The notes under the pieces: generated by a model
The model's input: only the letters and a program-made list of their open reading frames with translations
The model's database searches: none
Told to the model about the DNA's origin: nothing
Assembly: GCF_005116445.1 (NCBI RefSeq)
Contig: NZ_SWBQ01000002.1
Coordinates: 62,001 to 126,000, forward strand
Origin: Pedobacter frigoris
GTDB lineage: Bacteria > Bacteroidota > Bacteroidia > Sphingobacteriales > Sphingobacteriaceae
Direction: 5' to 3'
DNA length: 64,000 nt
Program-made: the position numbers and the translations under genes
Shown: positions 1 to 8,371 of the stretch, in pieces
Numbering within the stretch: the stretch's first letter is position 1
Layout of the letters: each line of letters opens with the position of its first letter

Positions 1-640
1 TTAAGCCTCCAGATTTACTTTTATCCTTTGAAATAATCCCCAAAAACATTTGTAACTTATATTTCCCGGGGTTTAATTTGACTATGGGTTTAAGATATTG
101 ATCTTTTGAATCTTCAGTATTTTCAACCTTTTTTACATCTTTAATAATTAAATCAACTCTGGAAGTGCCACCGCCGGGAACCTCAAAATATTGTCTCATT
201 TTTATATCTATTTTTTCTTCTTTCCCATTAGTATATAATTTACTGGGGAAAACAGATTCTGACCGGAATTTCCAGCTACCGTCCCTCTCGTTAGCAGAGG
301 AACGTTGATAAACACTTTTTACAGTGATATCAAATCCAAATTCATTAAATAAGGAAACAAATAATTGACTGGCAGTATTATTAATAAAAAGGGTTTTATC
401 CGAATTGTTTTTCACGACAACTGAAAAATGGATCCCATCCTCAGCAGATTGCTTGGCATTGACGATGGCACTAACCGATACCAGGTTTTTGTCGGTAGCA
501 AACATGTCATCCATAACATTAAATTTTATCTCGCTACCTGACTGTGCTGTCACAGCACCACCGCATAACAACAAGCAAAAAAATATCGAAGAGATACAAG
601 CTAATATTTTTTTTATTTTGAGTGATATTTTTTCCATCAT
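1..640 (-). CDS. Secreted B-family protein, 3' end cut by window edge
   Basis: The reading frame opens with ATG-ATG (640/637) and stays open to base 1 without a stop, so the last residues lie outside the window. The N-terminus is a signal peptide (hydrophobic core CISSIFFCLLLCGGAV, cleavage near TAQ). The mature part aligns along its whole length with the B-family protein at 3142-3810 (shared GxxIxF start, NNS, KWxFRSESV, NGKEEK, PGxYKLxxxL), so about ten residues should be missing. Its start is 6 bp after the stop of the upstream A-family gene, so the two are co-transcribed. It is the most diverged B copy here. The fold looks like an all-beta, Ig-like domain. The function is not recognised. 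Confidence 0.75.
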   Translation of the reverse strand, partial: MMEKISLKIKKILACISSIFFCLLLCGGAVTAQSGSEIKFNVMDDMFATDKNLVSVSAIVNAKQSAEDGIHFSVVVKNNSDKTLFINNTASQLFVSLFNEFGFDITVKSVYQRSSANERDGSWKFRSESVFPSKLYTNGKEEKIDIKMRQYFEVPGGGTSRVDLIIKDVKKVENTEDSKDQYLKPIVKLNPGKYKLQMFLGIISKDKSKSGGL

Positions 641-646
641 CTTCCT

Positions 647-1585
647 TTATGGTCTGCTTTTCAAAGTACTAACGGTGTTATCAAGCCATCGGTTAATGGT
701 CGAACGACTGCCACTTCCGGAGAAAAACGCCTCAGCGGTTTTCAAGGTATATTCTTTATAGAAACGTGGGTCAGGCGCTACATGAGCATCGGTACCCACT
801 TTTTTGACGATCCCTTCACTATAGTAGGAAAACACCAAATGCCCCTGGTCGACGTATCCGAACACGTTGGGATGCCCTCCTGCTCCGGCATTTTTTGAGT
901 CTACGGCATAAATATCTTGTGTAAATGCAATGGGTGTCTTGCCTAGTTTTGTGATCTGGTTATAGCTCTCTACTGAAAGTCGGAGTGCGGGAATAAAGTT
1001 GCTCTTAAATCCGCTTTTGTTCTCATAAAAATCAAGATAGCCCAACAAGCGGTTGTTCCTCAAGGCGAGGTATTTAAGTCCGAGCCCAGCAAGGTTATAG
1101 TATTTTGCGATATTCTCTCCATTTTTAAAAAAGACAATGTTAGGGGTAATGTAATACATCGGAACATGCACAAAGGTGATTGAATTGAGATCGCCCTCAC
1201 TGTTGATATCGAGCTTGGCCATTCTTGCTCTGTCATCACTGTTGCCCTTCATACGCTTCAGGAGTTCGGCCTTCGCCAGTGGCAGTTTTTCCCTGGCATC
1301 CCTGGCACGTTCCAGATAAAAGGGATGCGAACGGTTTGTGGGGTCCACAATCTCCGAGACCAGGTAGGGGCTTAAAGCCTGCACAACTGATTCGTCTCTC
1401 TTGTAATTGTTAGGGAAGTTTGTGTCAAACGAAAGCTTGGTTTTTCTCGTAATGACCGTATCAAGGGCACCGCCCCGGCCTTTTATGGTATCGATGCGAA
1501 CGTTGTTCTGGCTTGTCTTTCCAGTTTGACCATAACTATGAGCAGTTAACAATAGAAATACGGCAATGAGCGCTATCTTTTTCAT
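647..1585 (-). CDS. Secreted A-family protein of unknown function
   Basis: A 312-aa protein with a clear signal peptide (MKKIALIAVFLLLTAHSYGQ). The mature part belongs to a family with three members here (also the first 300 residues of 1582-3108, and 7471-8370). Conserved blocks are KGxGxALDTVxTRK near residue 37, the PYLVSxIVDPxNxSHP stretch near 75, FVHxPMYYITPNIVFF near 140, and FGYVDQxHLxFS near 240. I do not recognise a characterised family. The start ATG overlaps the upstream stop codon (ATGA), which implies translational coupling to the A-B fusion gene. The B-family gene follows 6 bp later. Its position after lipoproteins with metallopeptidase-like tails suggests a partner or immunity-type role, but that is inference. 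Confidence 0.8.
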   Translation of the reverse strand: MKKIALIAVFLLLTAHSYGQTGKTSQNNVRIDTIKGRGGALDTVITRKTKLSFDTNFPNNYKRDESVVQALSPYLVSEIVDPTNRSHPFYLERARDAREKLPLAKAELLKRMKGNSDDRARMAKLDINSEGDLNSITFVHVPMYYITPNIVFFKNGENIAKYYNLAGLGLKYLALRNNRLLGYLDFYENKSGFKSNFIPALRLSVESYNQITKLGKTPIAFTQDIYAVDSKNAGAGGHPNVFGYVDQGHLVFSYYSEGIVKKVGTDAHVAPDPRFYKEYTLKTAEAFFSGSGSRSTINRWLDNTVSTLKSRP

Positions 1586-3108
1586 CTATAATCAATATCA
1601 ATCATCGGAGATAAATAGACTCCTCCGTATGCCCCTAAGCTATTTTGCTGGGCCGAAGCTATGATCAGATACAATTTTAATTTATAGTTTCCAGGAGCCA
1701 ATTTTATGGTAGGTCCAAGAAGTTTATTTTGTACATCTTGGGGTGTTTCAACTTGTTTTACATCTTTTATTCTCAAATTGACTTTACAATTACCACCAGC
1801 AGGAATTTCAATATATTGCTGATTTTTGAGATTGCTTTTTTCTTCTTTCCCATTGATATAAAACTTATCTGGAACAACTGATTCTGAGCGGAATCTCCAT
1901 TTGCGATCATCTGGATGTCTATTGATTGGTGCTAAAGCATTATTAGGCACCGCAATATCAAATCCTAATTTATTATATAATGCAACTGTTAAAACATCAG
2001 CAATATTTTTAATGGAGATAGCGTTGCTCGAATTGTTTTCTACAATCAGTGTAAAATGAATACCCTTGCCTGATATAGGCTGCTTGGCATTGATAGCACC
2101 ATTAACTGTTATCAAATTTTTGTCAGTAGCAGAAGGCTCTTTTAATAAATTAAATTTCACCTTACTGCCGGTTTGCGCAATGATTGTCAAGGTACTAATT
2201 GTATTGTCAAGCCACCGGCTAAGGGTGGAACGACTGCCACTCCCAGAGAAAAAGGCCTCAGCGGTTTGAAGAGTATATTCTTTATGGAAACGCGGGTCAG
2301 GAGCTACATATGCATCGGTAGCCACTTTTTTAACAACCCCTTCACTATAGTAGGAAAAAATCAAATGCTCCTGGTCAACGTATCCGAACATATGGACATG
2401 CCCACCCCCTCCCACATTTTTCGGATCCTTGGAAATACTTTGATTCAATGCAATTGGTGTCTCGCCCATTTTTATGATCTGGTTATAGCTCTCCACTGAA
2501 GGTTGAAGTGCCGGAATAAACTCGCTTTTAAAGCTGCTTCTTTTCTCATAAAAATCGAGATAGCCCAACAAGCGGTTGTTCTTGAAGGCGAGGTATTTCA
2601 GCCCACCCCTTCCAAGGTTATAATATTTTGCGATATTCTCTCCATTTTTAAAAAAAACGATGTTAGGGGTAATGTAATACATCGGAACATGCACAAAGTT
2701 GATCGAATTGAGATCAGCTTCACTTGTGATATTAAACTTGGCCATTTTTTGCCTATAGTCAGGACTGGCTTTCATAAGCTCCAGGAGTTCAGACTTCGCC
2801 AGTGGCAACTTTTCTTTGGCATTCTTAAGGCGTTCTAGATAAAAGGGATGCGAATGGTTTGTGGGGTCCACAATATCCGAAACCAAATAGGGCCTCAATG
2901 CCTTTAAAACTGATTTATCTTTCTTGTAATTGTTAGGAAAGATCTTGTTAAACGAAAGCTCAGTTTTTCTAGTAATGACCGTATCAAGAGCACCGCCCCA
3001 ACCTTTTATGGTATCCATGCGAATACTCTGCTGATCGGCTTTTTCGGTTTGACCATAGCTATAAGCAGTTAACAACAGGAATGCCGCAAAAAGTATTGTA
3101 TTTTTCAT
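1582..3108 (-). CDS. Secreted A-B fusion protein
   Basis: A 508-aa protein. Residues 1-20 are a signal peptide (MKNTILFAAFLLLTAYSYGQ). Residues 21 to about 303 are an A-family domain like the protein at 647-1585. Residues from about 305 to the end are a complete B-family domain like 3142-3810. The junction reads ...ISTLTIIAQTGSKVKFN, where IIAQTGS lines up with the signal-peptidase region INAQTGS of the free-standing B protein, so the fusion kept a fossil of B's signal peptide. The DNA of the B half is almost identical to 3230-3430, which means recent duplication or gene conversion. It overlaps the next gene by 4 bp and follows the B gene by 33 bp. The function is unknown. Confidence 0.8.
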   Translation of the reverse strand: MKNTILFAAFLLLTAYSYGQTEKADQQSIRMDTIKGWGGALDTVITRKTELSFNKIFPNNYKKDKSVLKALRPYLVSDIVDPTNHSHPFYLERLKNAKEKLPLAKSELLELMKASPDYRQKMAKFNITSEADLNSINFVHVPMYYITPNIVFFKNGENIAKYYNLGRGGLKYLAFKNNRLLGYLDFYEKRSSFKSEFIPALQPSVESYNQIIKMGETPIALNQSISKDPKNVGGGGHVHMFGYVDQEHLIFSYYSEGVVKKVATDAYVAPDPRFHKEYTLQTAEAFFSGSGSRSTLSRWLDNTISTLTIIAQTGSKVKFNLLKEPSATDKNLITVNGAINAKQPISGKGIHFTLIVENNSSNAISIKNIADVLTVALYNKLGFDIAVPNNALAPINRHPDDRKWRFRSESVVPDKFYINGKEEKSNLKNQQYIEIPAGGNCKVNLRIKDVKQVETPQDVQNKLLGPTIKLAPGNYKLKLYLIIASAQQNSLGAYGGVYLSPMIDIDYR

Positions 3109-3141
3109 ATTATGAACCTGTACAGTCCGCGTTTAACCTCC

Positions 3142-3810
3142 TTACTTTGTATAATCAATATCTATCATTGGAGATAAATAGATTGCACTGCGCCCCGCTA
3201 ATTTATTTTGTTGGGCTGGAACTATTGATAGGTATAATTTTAATTTATAGTTTCCAGGAGCCAATTTTATGGTTGGTTTAAGAAGTTTATTTTGTACATC
3301 TTGGGGTGTTTCAACTTGTTTTACATCTTTTATTCTCAAATTGACTTTACAATTACCACCAGCAGGAATTTCAATATATTGCTGATTTTTGAGATTGCTT
3401 TTTTCTTCTTTACCATTGATATAAAACTTATCCGGAACAACTGATTCTGAGCGGAATCTCCATTTGCGATCACTTGGACGTCTATTTATGGGAGCTAAAG
3501 ATTGATTCGTAATCGCAATATCAAGTCCTAATTTATTATATAACGTAACCGTTAAAACGTCAGCAATATTTTTAATGGAGATGGCATTACCCGAATTATT
3601 TTTTACTATCAATGCAAAATGTATACCATTCCCTGATACCGACTGTGCAGCATTAATAACAGCACTAACTGTCACTAAATTTTTGTCACCAGCCAACTGC
3701 TCATTTAACAATTTAAATTTAATCTCGCTGCCTGTTTGTGCATTAATTGTACTGCTGTTTAATAATAACCCAAGGCAAACTAAATAGATGTAGGCTGATA
3801 TTTTTTTCAT
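3142..3810 (-). CDS. Secreted B-family protein (Ig-like, unknown function)
   Basis: A 222-aa protein with a signal peptide ending near NAQ (residue 25). The rest is a predicted beta-sandwich with alternating hydrophobic strands, IPAGG near residue 153 and an LAPGNYKLKLYL strand near the end. That pattern occurs in Ig-like carbohydrate-binding or proteinase-inhibitor (BsuPI-like) domains, but the resemblance is only one of style. Homologous copies are the C-terminal half of 1582-3108 and the cut gene at the left edge. The gene begins 25 bp after the lipoprotein gene carrying an HExxH tail, so an inhibitor or immunity role toward that protein is possible but untested. Confidence 0.78.
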   Translation of the reverse strand: MKKISAYIYLVCLGLLLNSSTINAQTGSEIKFKLLNEQLAGDKNLVTVSAVINAAQSVSGNGIHFALIVKNNSGNAISIKNIADVLTVTLYNKLGLDIAITNQSLAPINRRPSDRKWRFRSESVVPDKFYINGKEEKSNLKNQQYIEIPAGGNCKVNLRIKDVKQVETPQDVQNKLLKPTIKLAPGNYKLKLYLSIVPAQQNKLAGRSAIYLSPMIDIDYTK

Positions 3811-3835
3811 TTTAAATGTTTTTTGAAGTTAAAAA

Positions 3836-5422
3836 TTAATAAGGACAGCTAGTGCATGCTGGCCACGCAGGAGTATAGGTACTTGCATTATTGCATATAA
3901 CGATTCCAACAGGATCTACAATATTATGTTCAGCAGTCAAACACGAACCAAGATGATCAGCTTCTACTGTACCCCAGTATTCGTCACGCCAAATTGTTTC
4001 GGCGTCATTCTTAACAGCTTGAAATGCGGCTAAACTCATAAGCTGTGCTATTGCCTGAGCTTTAGTTTGCCCAATTGCGGGCACTGTTAGTGTTTTAACA
4101 TTAGCCTGAATAGTCGATAAGACATAATTTAAAGATGGCAATATTCGCGTTACATGTACATTTTCGTGTGCCCGTACAGCTGAGACCATGTACCAGAGCC
4201 CGGCAGCATTGCCCAACGCCTTTAAATCAGTTACTTGGGCACAATAATTATACGAATTAGTACCTCCTACTTCACTGCACCCCGCTACAAGACGGGCTTG
4301 TACAGAATAATTGCCTTTTGCACTTTTCAATACTGCTTTCCAGACACAATCAGATAGACTTGCACCAATTTCAAGATCTATGCTTTCATCTAAAGCTAAG
4401 CCCCAATCACCTCCAAGCATAGTTATAGCCGCAGCGGATGGAGACACTTCTGCAATAGATGCTGTAGGTGTTAACGTAGGGGAATCTGAGAACTCAGAAC
4501 AATCCGATATACCAGTTGATCCTCCAATGCATCCGCAACATGTGTTATATGCATTTCCTCCGGTAACACCCGCACAATCTCCTACTTGGTTATTAACTGG
4601 TCCATCGGGATATTCAGGGTCATCATCCGTGATCTCTGACGGATGAAAGGAGTAGGTATACGGAACAATTTGATAAGTACTGGATGCAGTTATAATCATC
4701 ATAAATAATTCAGGATAAATCGCGCCTGAAGAGACATTCTCAGGAAAATCACAAAGGCAAGCTACTGGATCAAATAAAGTGCCTAATGGACACTCATATA
4801 TCACTGCCGCCAAATAATTTGATCCATAAGTCATCTGAATAAGTTCCATAACTCCACTTTCAGTTATCATTTTTTTATTAAACACTGATGAGAGAATCTT
4901 GTCTCCATTTCCTCCTATAGACAGCACATCTCTCTTGAAAACACTAGCCTTTAGTTTTGTTTTTAATTGTCCGGCTAAAGTATAGCGCATGGGATAATAT
5001 TTCCCGCCAATACTCATAAATTGCATAATGCTGACTTCAGTTTGCCCCCTGACATTTTTAATATAAAGTTCAAAAACGTCTTTAGTTTTTGCGGGGGCAG
5101 TTTGTTTGCTGTCTTTTGGTTTTAGTTTGCTTAAATCAAAATAAATGGGTACACGTATGTGATTAGCGCTATCAACAATAGCTTTTTCCCAATTCATCTC
5201 GAAGCCCATTGTTTTAACAAATGAGTCAGAACCTTGTTCTTGCAAAATGGATTCCACATGCGCTTTTGCCTTTAAAATGGCTTCATTAAGAACTACCTGA
5301 GGCTGATCTTTAATTTCCAGGCCACGCTTGCAGGAGTTCACGAGCAATGTCGTGCCAAGCAGTAATACGACACATAAAAGTGCCTTCATGTTTATTTTGT
5401 TCATGTATTTAATTTGTTTCAT
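3836..5422 (-). CDS. Lipoprotein T1: shared N-terminal half plus HExxH-type metallopeptidase-like tail
   Basis: A 528-aa lipoprotein with SPII signal LLVNSC (Cys31). Residues 32 to about 275 are nearly identical to T2 and T3. This part includes a Cys/Trp motif CPxGTxFxPxxCxCDxPENV at 211-230 that looks like half of a peritrophin-A (CBM14) chitin-binding domain. A Cys/Gly linker follows at 283-308 (DCAGVTGG...CGCIGG). From residue 310 on, the sequence is unrelated to T2 and T3. It is Cys-containing and carries H419-E-N-V-H423, a zincin HExxH signature, with acidic residues at 480-489 that could supply a third ligand. The start shared with T3 is MKQIKYMN; M7 or M12 are alternatives. I read it as an envelope-anchored effector with an exchangeable enzymatic tail. 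The peptidase activity is inferred from the motif only. Confidence 0.78.
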   Translation of the reverse strand: MKQIKYMNKINMKALLCVVLLLGTTLLVNSCKRGLEIKDQPQVVLNEAILKAKAHVESILQEQGSDSFVKTMGFEMNWEKAIVDSANHIRVPIYFDLSKLKPKDSKQTAPAKTKDVFELYIKNVRGQTEVSIMQFMSIGGKYYPMRYTLAGQLKTKLKASVFKRDVLSIGGNGDKILSSVFNKKMITESGVMELIQMTYGSNYLAAVIYECPLGTLFDPVACLCDFPENVSSGAIYPELFMMIITASSTYQIVPYTYSFHPSEITDDDPEYPDGPVNNQVGDCAGVTGGNAYNTCCGCIGGSTGISDCSEFSDSPTLTPTASIAEVSPSAAAITMLGGDWGLALDESIDLEIGASLSDCVWKAVLKSAKGNYSVQARLVAGCSEVGGTNSYNYCAQVTDLKALGNAAGLWYMVSAVRAHENVHVTRILPSLNYVLSTIQANVKTLTVPAIGQTKAQAIAQLMSLAAFQAVKNDAETIWRDEYWGTVEADHLGSCLTAEHNIVDPVGIVICNNASTYTPAWPACTSCPY

Positions 5423-5606
5423 CTCGGAAATATCTCCTTCGCAGCTAAGAATAGGAAATCAGGGCGCATAATGGCAATGCCAATTCGCAATGGATTTGAA
5501 AGTAGGTAAATACTTAAGATTTGCATATTGAGAGCCATGTGAGAAAGCGTTTATCTGGTTATATAAAGTAAAGACGGCAAAGGGCGGGTGTATGGGGTAG
5601 ATAAAT
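5423..5606. repeat. Copy 1 of duplicated upstream region of lipoprotein genes
   Basis: The gap upstream of T1 closely matches 10100-10279 upstream of T3, for example the shared blocks CAATGCCAATTCGCAATGG, ATACTTAAGATTTGC and TATGGGGTAGATAAA. The duplication that made T1 and T3 therefore included their 5' control region, and both probably have equivalent promoters. There is no such block before T2, which suggests that T2 is transcribed from upstream. The remaining bases 5607-5636 follow the T2 stop and show no gene. Confidence 0.75.
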
Positions 5607-5636
5607 CTCAAAGGATATTGTCAACCACCGATTGCC

Positions 5637-7346
5637 TTAATAATCCGTAACGGTTTTAGAATGGGTTACATGATCGGTGAGGGGTAGGTTAATGTTATGT
5701 CCACCGCTTACGGTATTGGTATAGGTTCGTACTATTCTCGGATATTTTGTAGTAAAACCCAGGTCTTTGTCACTTGACCCTGGTACCAGACTTTCGTTGG
5801 AGCTACAATAAGTGATTGGAGGATGAGTATGGAAATTGCCGACAGTGAAACTGGTACCATAAAATGGATCAATTGTAACGGGGAGTGTTATGTTATTGAG
5901 CACCACACCAAATGTAACTGTACCACAGGGAGCGCTGTCGCTAACTATTGATCCATCAAGTTCAACATTCCGTGTAGATGCCCTATAATAGACAGCGAAC
6001 CCATACTCAAATTTTGTACCCTGATTAGCGATTGTACTTGCCACAGTTTGAGACCAGGCAGATGACATTTGGGAGGCGAATTCAGCCAGAAACTCCGTAC
6101 TTGTGTACCGCGAATAGGTACTGACCTCATTTGAATAGACCGTCGATTCCACACCATTACAGGTATAGACGATTTTCAAACGGTATCGAAGCTCACCTAA
6201 TACATTGATTTCAGCATCGTTGAGTGCGTAGGTATTACCTTGGTCGGTCTGCGTGTCGAATTTGATGGATAGTTCCGACCAGGTACCCTGATAGTACACT
6301 TGAAAGCCCTTATCAATTATGGTAGCTGAACCGCTAGTGGTAATAGAAGCGCTCAGGTTAATGTTTGTACCTGGCCGCACCATTGGGGCAATTGAAGATA
6401 GCATTGCACTTACTGTACACATCTGGTCACAGTTTTGAATTCCTGTCGTACCTCCGATGCAGCCACAACTAGCCATATAAGCAGTTCCTCCGGTGACACC
6501 TGCACAATCTACATTACTACCGGTATTACCACCACCACCAATTGGTCCTTCGGGATATTCAGGGTCATTCTGGATCTCCGATGGATGGAAAGAAAAGTTA
6601 TACGGAACAATTTGGAAATTACTTGATGCATCTATAATGATCATATATATTTCCGGATAAAGGGCACCCGAAGTCACATTTTCAGGCCAATCGCAGGCGC
6701 AAATTAATGGATTAAACAAAGTGCCCATTGGACACTCATATATCACCGCAGCCACATAACCAGATCCATAAGCATATTGAAGAAGCTGCATAAACCCACT
6801 CTCAGTTATCATTTTTTTATTGAAGGCTGATGAGAGAATCTTACCTCCATTTCCTCCTATAGCTAGTATATCTTTCTTGAAAATACTAGCCTTTAGTTTT
6901 GTTTTTGATTCTCCGGTTAAAGTAAAGCGTAAAGGATAATATTTTCCACCGATATTCATAAATTGCATAATGCTGACTTCAGTTTGCCCTTTATCATTTT
7001 TAATATAAAGTTCAAAAACGTCTTTGGTTTTCGCAGGAACCTTTTGTTTGCTGTCTAGTGGTTTTAGTTTGTTTAAATCAAAATAAATGGGCACACGTAT
7101 GTTTTTAGTGCTATCAATAACCGCTTTTTCCCAATTCATTTCGAAGCCCATTTTTTTGACGAATGAATCAGAGCCCTGTTCTTGTAAAATGGATTCTACA
7201 TGAGCTTTTGCCTTTAAAATGGCTTCATTAAGAACTACTTGTGGCTGATCTTTAATTTCCAGGCCACGCTTGCAGGAGTTCACGAGCAATACCACGCTAA
7301 GCAGTAATACGACAAATAAAAGTGCCTTGATGTTTATTTTCTTCAT
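5637..7346 (-). CDS. Lipoprotein T2: shared N-terminal half plus JAB/MPN-like tail
   Basis: A 569-aa lipoprotein when started at ATG 7346 (MKKINIKALL), SPII Cys25 in LLVNSC. The longer frame opens with GTG at 7385, and the ATG used by T1/T3 has become GTG here, so 7346 is the best start. The order is: shared N-terminal domain; peritrophin-like CPxGTxFNP...CDWPENV; linker DCAGVTGG...CGCIGG; an Ig/fibronectin-like domain (about 310-405, ending TYSRY); then a tail with H506-T-H508-P-P and S525-x-x-D528. HxH plus SxxD is the zinc site of JAB/MPN metallopeptidases, although the spacing is longer than usual. No A- or B-family gene follows its stop, unlike T3. It ends in the same TVTDY as T3. Confidence 0.78.
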   Translation of the reverse strand: MKKINIKALLFVVLLLSVVLLVNSCKRGLEIKDQPQVVLNEAILKAKAHVESILQEQGSDSFVKKMGFEMNWEKAVIDSTKNIRVPIYFDLNKLKPLDSKQKVPAKTKDVFELYIKNDKGQTEVSIMQFMNIGGKYYPLRFTLTGESKTKLKASIFKKDILAIGGNGGKILSSAFNKKMITESGFMQLLQYAYGSGYVAAVIYECPMGTLFNPLICACDWPENVTSGALYPEIYMIIIDASSNFQIVPYNFSFHPSEIQNDPEYPEGPIGGGGNTGSNVDCAGVTGGTAYMASCGCIGGTTGIQNCDQMCTVSAMLSSIAPMVRPGTNINLSASITTSGSATIIDKGFQVYYQGTWSELSIKFDTQTDQGNTYALNDAEINVLGELRYRLKIVYTCNGVESTVYSNEVSTYSRYTSTEFLAEFASQMSSAWSQTVASTIANQGTKFEYGFAVYYRASTRNVELDGSIVSDSAPCGTVTFGVVLNNITLPVTIDPFYGTSFTVGNFHTHPPITYCSSNESLVPGSSDKDLGFTTKYPRIVRTYTNTVSGGHNINLPLTDHVTHSKTVTDY

Positions 7347-7470
7347 ACATTTAATTGGTTTCACATCGGAGTGCCCGCTTCGCACGGTACTCCTGTTTGT
7401 GTTTGTTTATTGAGCGTCTCTTCCCATCTTCCACCACCTCCTTCATACTCCTTACTAACCATCTTTCCTT

Positions 7471-8370
7471 TTACGGCCTTTTTTTCAAACTATTAATTTT
7501 GGTATTTAACCATTGCTGAATGGCGGGGGCACCTTGCTCATCAGATAAAAAAGATCCGGCGGTTTGAAGTACATAATCTTTACGAAAAACTCTTTTTTTA
7601 AGAATTGACTCATTTTTTTGTAGAGTTCCTTCCTCGTACATAGAGAAGATTAGATGCCCTTGGTCCACGTAGCCGAACATATTGATCCCTCCAATTATTT
7701 TTTTCGGATCTGATGTAGAAATGGATTGAGATAGCATAATCGGACTTTTACCTAACCTTTTTATCTGATAATAGCTCTCTGTCAGAAGCTTAGGTATTTC
7801 CCTAAATACACTTTTGCTATTGTAAAAGTCCAGATAACCAATGAGGCTATTGTTCTTTAACATCAGGTATTTCAACCCTCCGGTTCCAAGGTTGTAATAT
7901 TTTGCGACGTTCTCGCTATTTTGAAAAAATACAATATTAGGTGTAATGTAATACATGGGAATATGCACAAAGGTGATCGAATTGAGATCGGCCTCACTAG
8001 CAATATTATATTTGTTCATGTATTCCTTATAGCTGCTACTTGTTTTTATATGCTGAAGAAGTGCAGCTTTGGCCTCTGGCAATTTTTCCCGGGCATCCCT
8101 AACATGATTCGAGTAAATTGGGTGGGAATGGTTTCTGGGATCCACAATCTCTGAAACCAGGTATGGTCTTAAAGTCTGTACAACCGATTCCTTCTTTTTG
8201 TAACTGTTGGGAAAATTCTTGTTAAACGAGAGCTCGGTTTTTCTCGTAACGACCGTATCGAGGGCATTGCCCCGGCCTTTAATGGTAGTAGTCTGGACTT
8301 TGCCCTTTTGGCCATAGCTGTAGGCGTTTAGCAACAACAGAATTGCAGTAATGAGTGAGATTTTTTTCAT
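7471..8370 (-). CDS. Secreted A-family protein of unknown function
   Basis: A 299-aa protein with signal peptide MKKISLITAILLLLNAYSYGQ. It is a diverged member of the A family (same ALDTVxTRKTELSF, PYLVSEIVDP, PMYYITPNIVFF and FGYVDQGHLIFS blocks). Its ATG lies one base after the T3 stop codon (TAA-G-ATG), so it is surely co-translated with T3 and is the clearest lipoprotein-companion pair in the cluster. It differs from the A copies near T1 mostly in the last 80 residues, which would fit matching to a particular lipoprotein tail. The function is not recognised. Confidence 0.8.
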   Translation of the reverse strand: MKKISLITAILLLLNAYSYGQKGKVQTTTIKGRGNALDTVVTRKTELSFNKNFPNSYKKKESVVQTLRPYLVSEIVDPRNHSHPIYSNHVRDAREKLPEAKAALLQHIKTSSSYKEYMNKYNIASEADLNSITFVHIPMYYITPNIVFFQNSENVAKYYNLGTGGLKYLMLKNNSLIGYLDFYNSKSVFREIPKLLTESYYQIKRLGKSPIMLSQSISTSDPKKIIGGINMFGYVDQGHLIFSMYEEGTLQKNESILKKRVFRKDYVLQTAGSFLSDEQGAPAIQQWLNTKINSLKKRP

Positions 8371-8371
8371 C

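Noticed and set aside
405..761. 118-aa open frame on the plus strand at the left edge
   Set aside because: It is antisense to the B-family gene, whose full-length homology to a paralogue shows that the minus strand is coding.
7347..7385. GTG start of T2 at 7385
   Set aside because: The extension would place basic and polar residues before a good lipoprotein signal; ATG 7346 gives a normal SPII signal.
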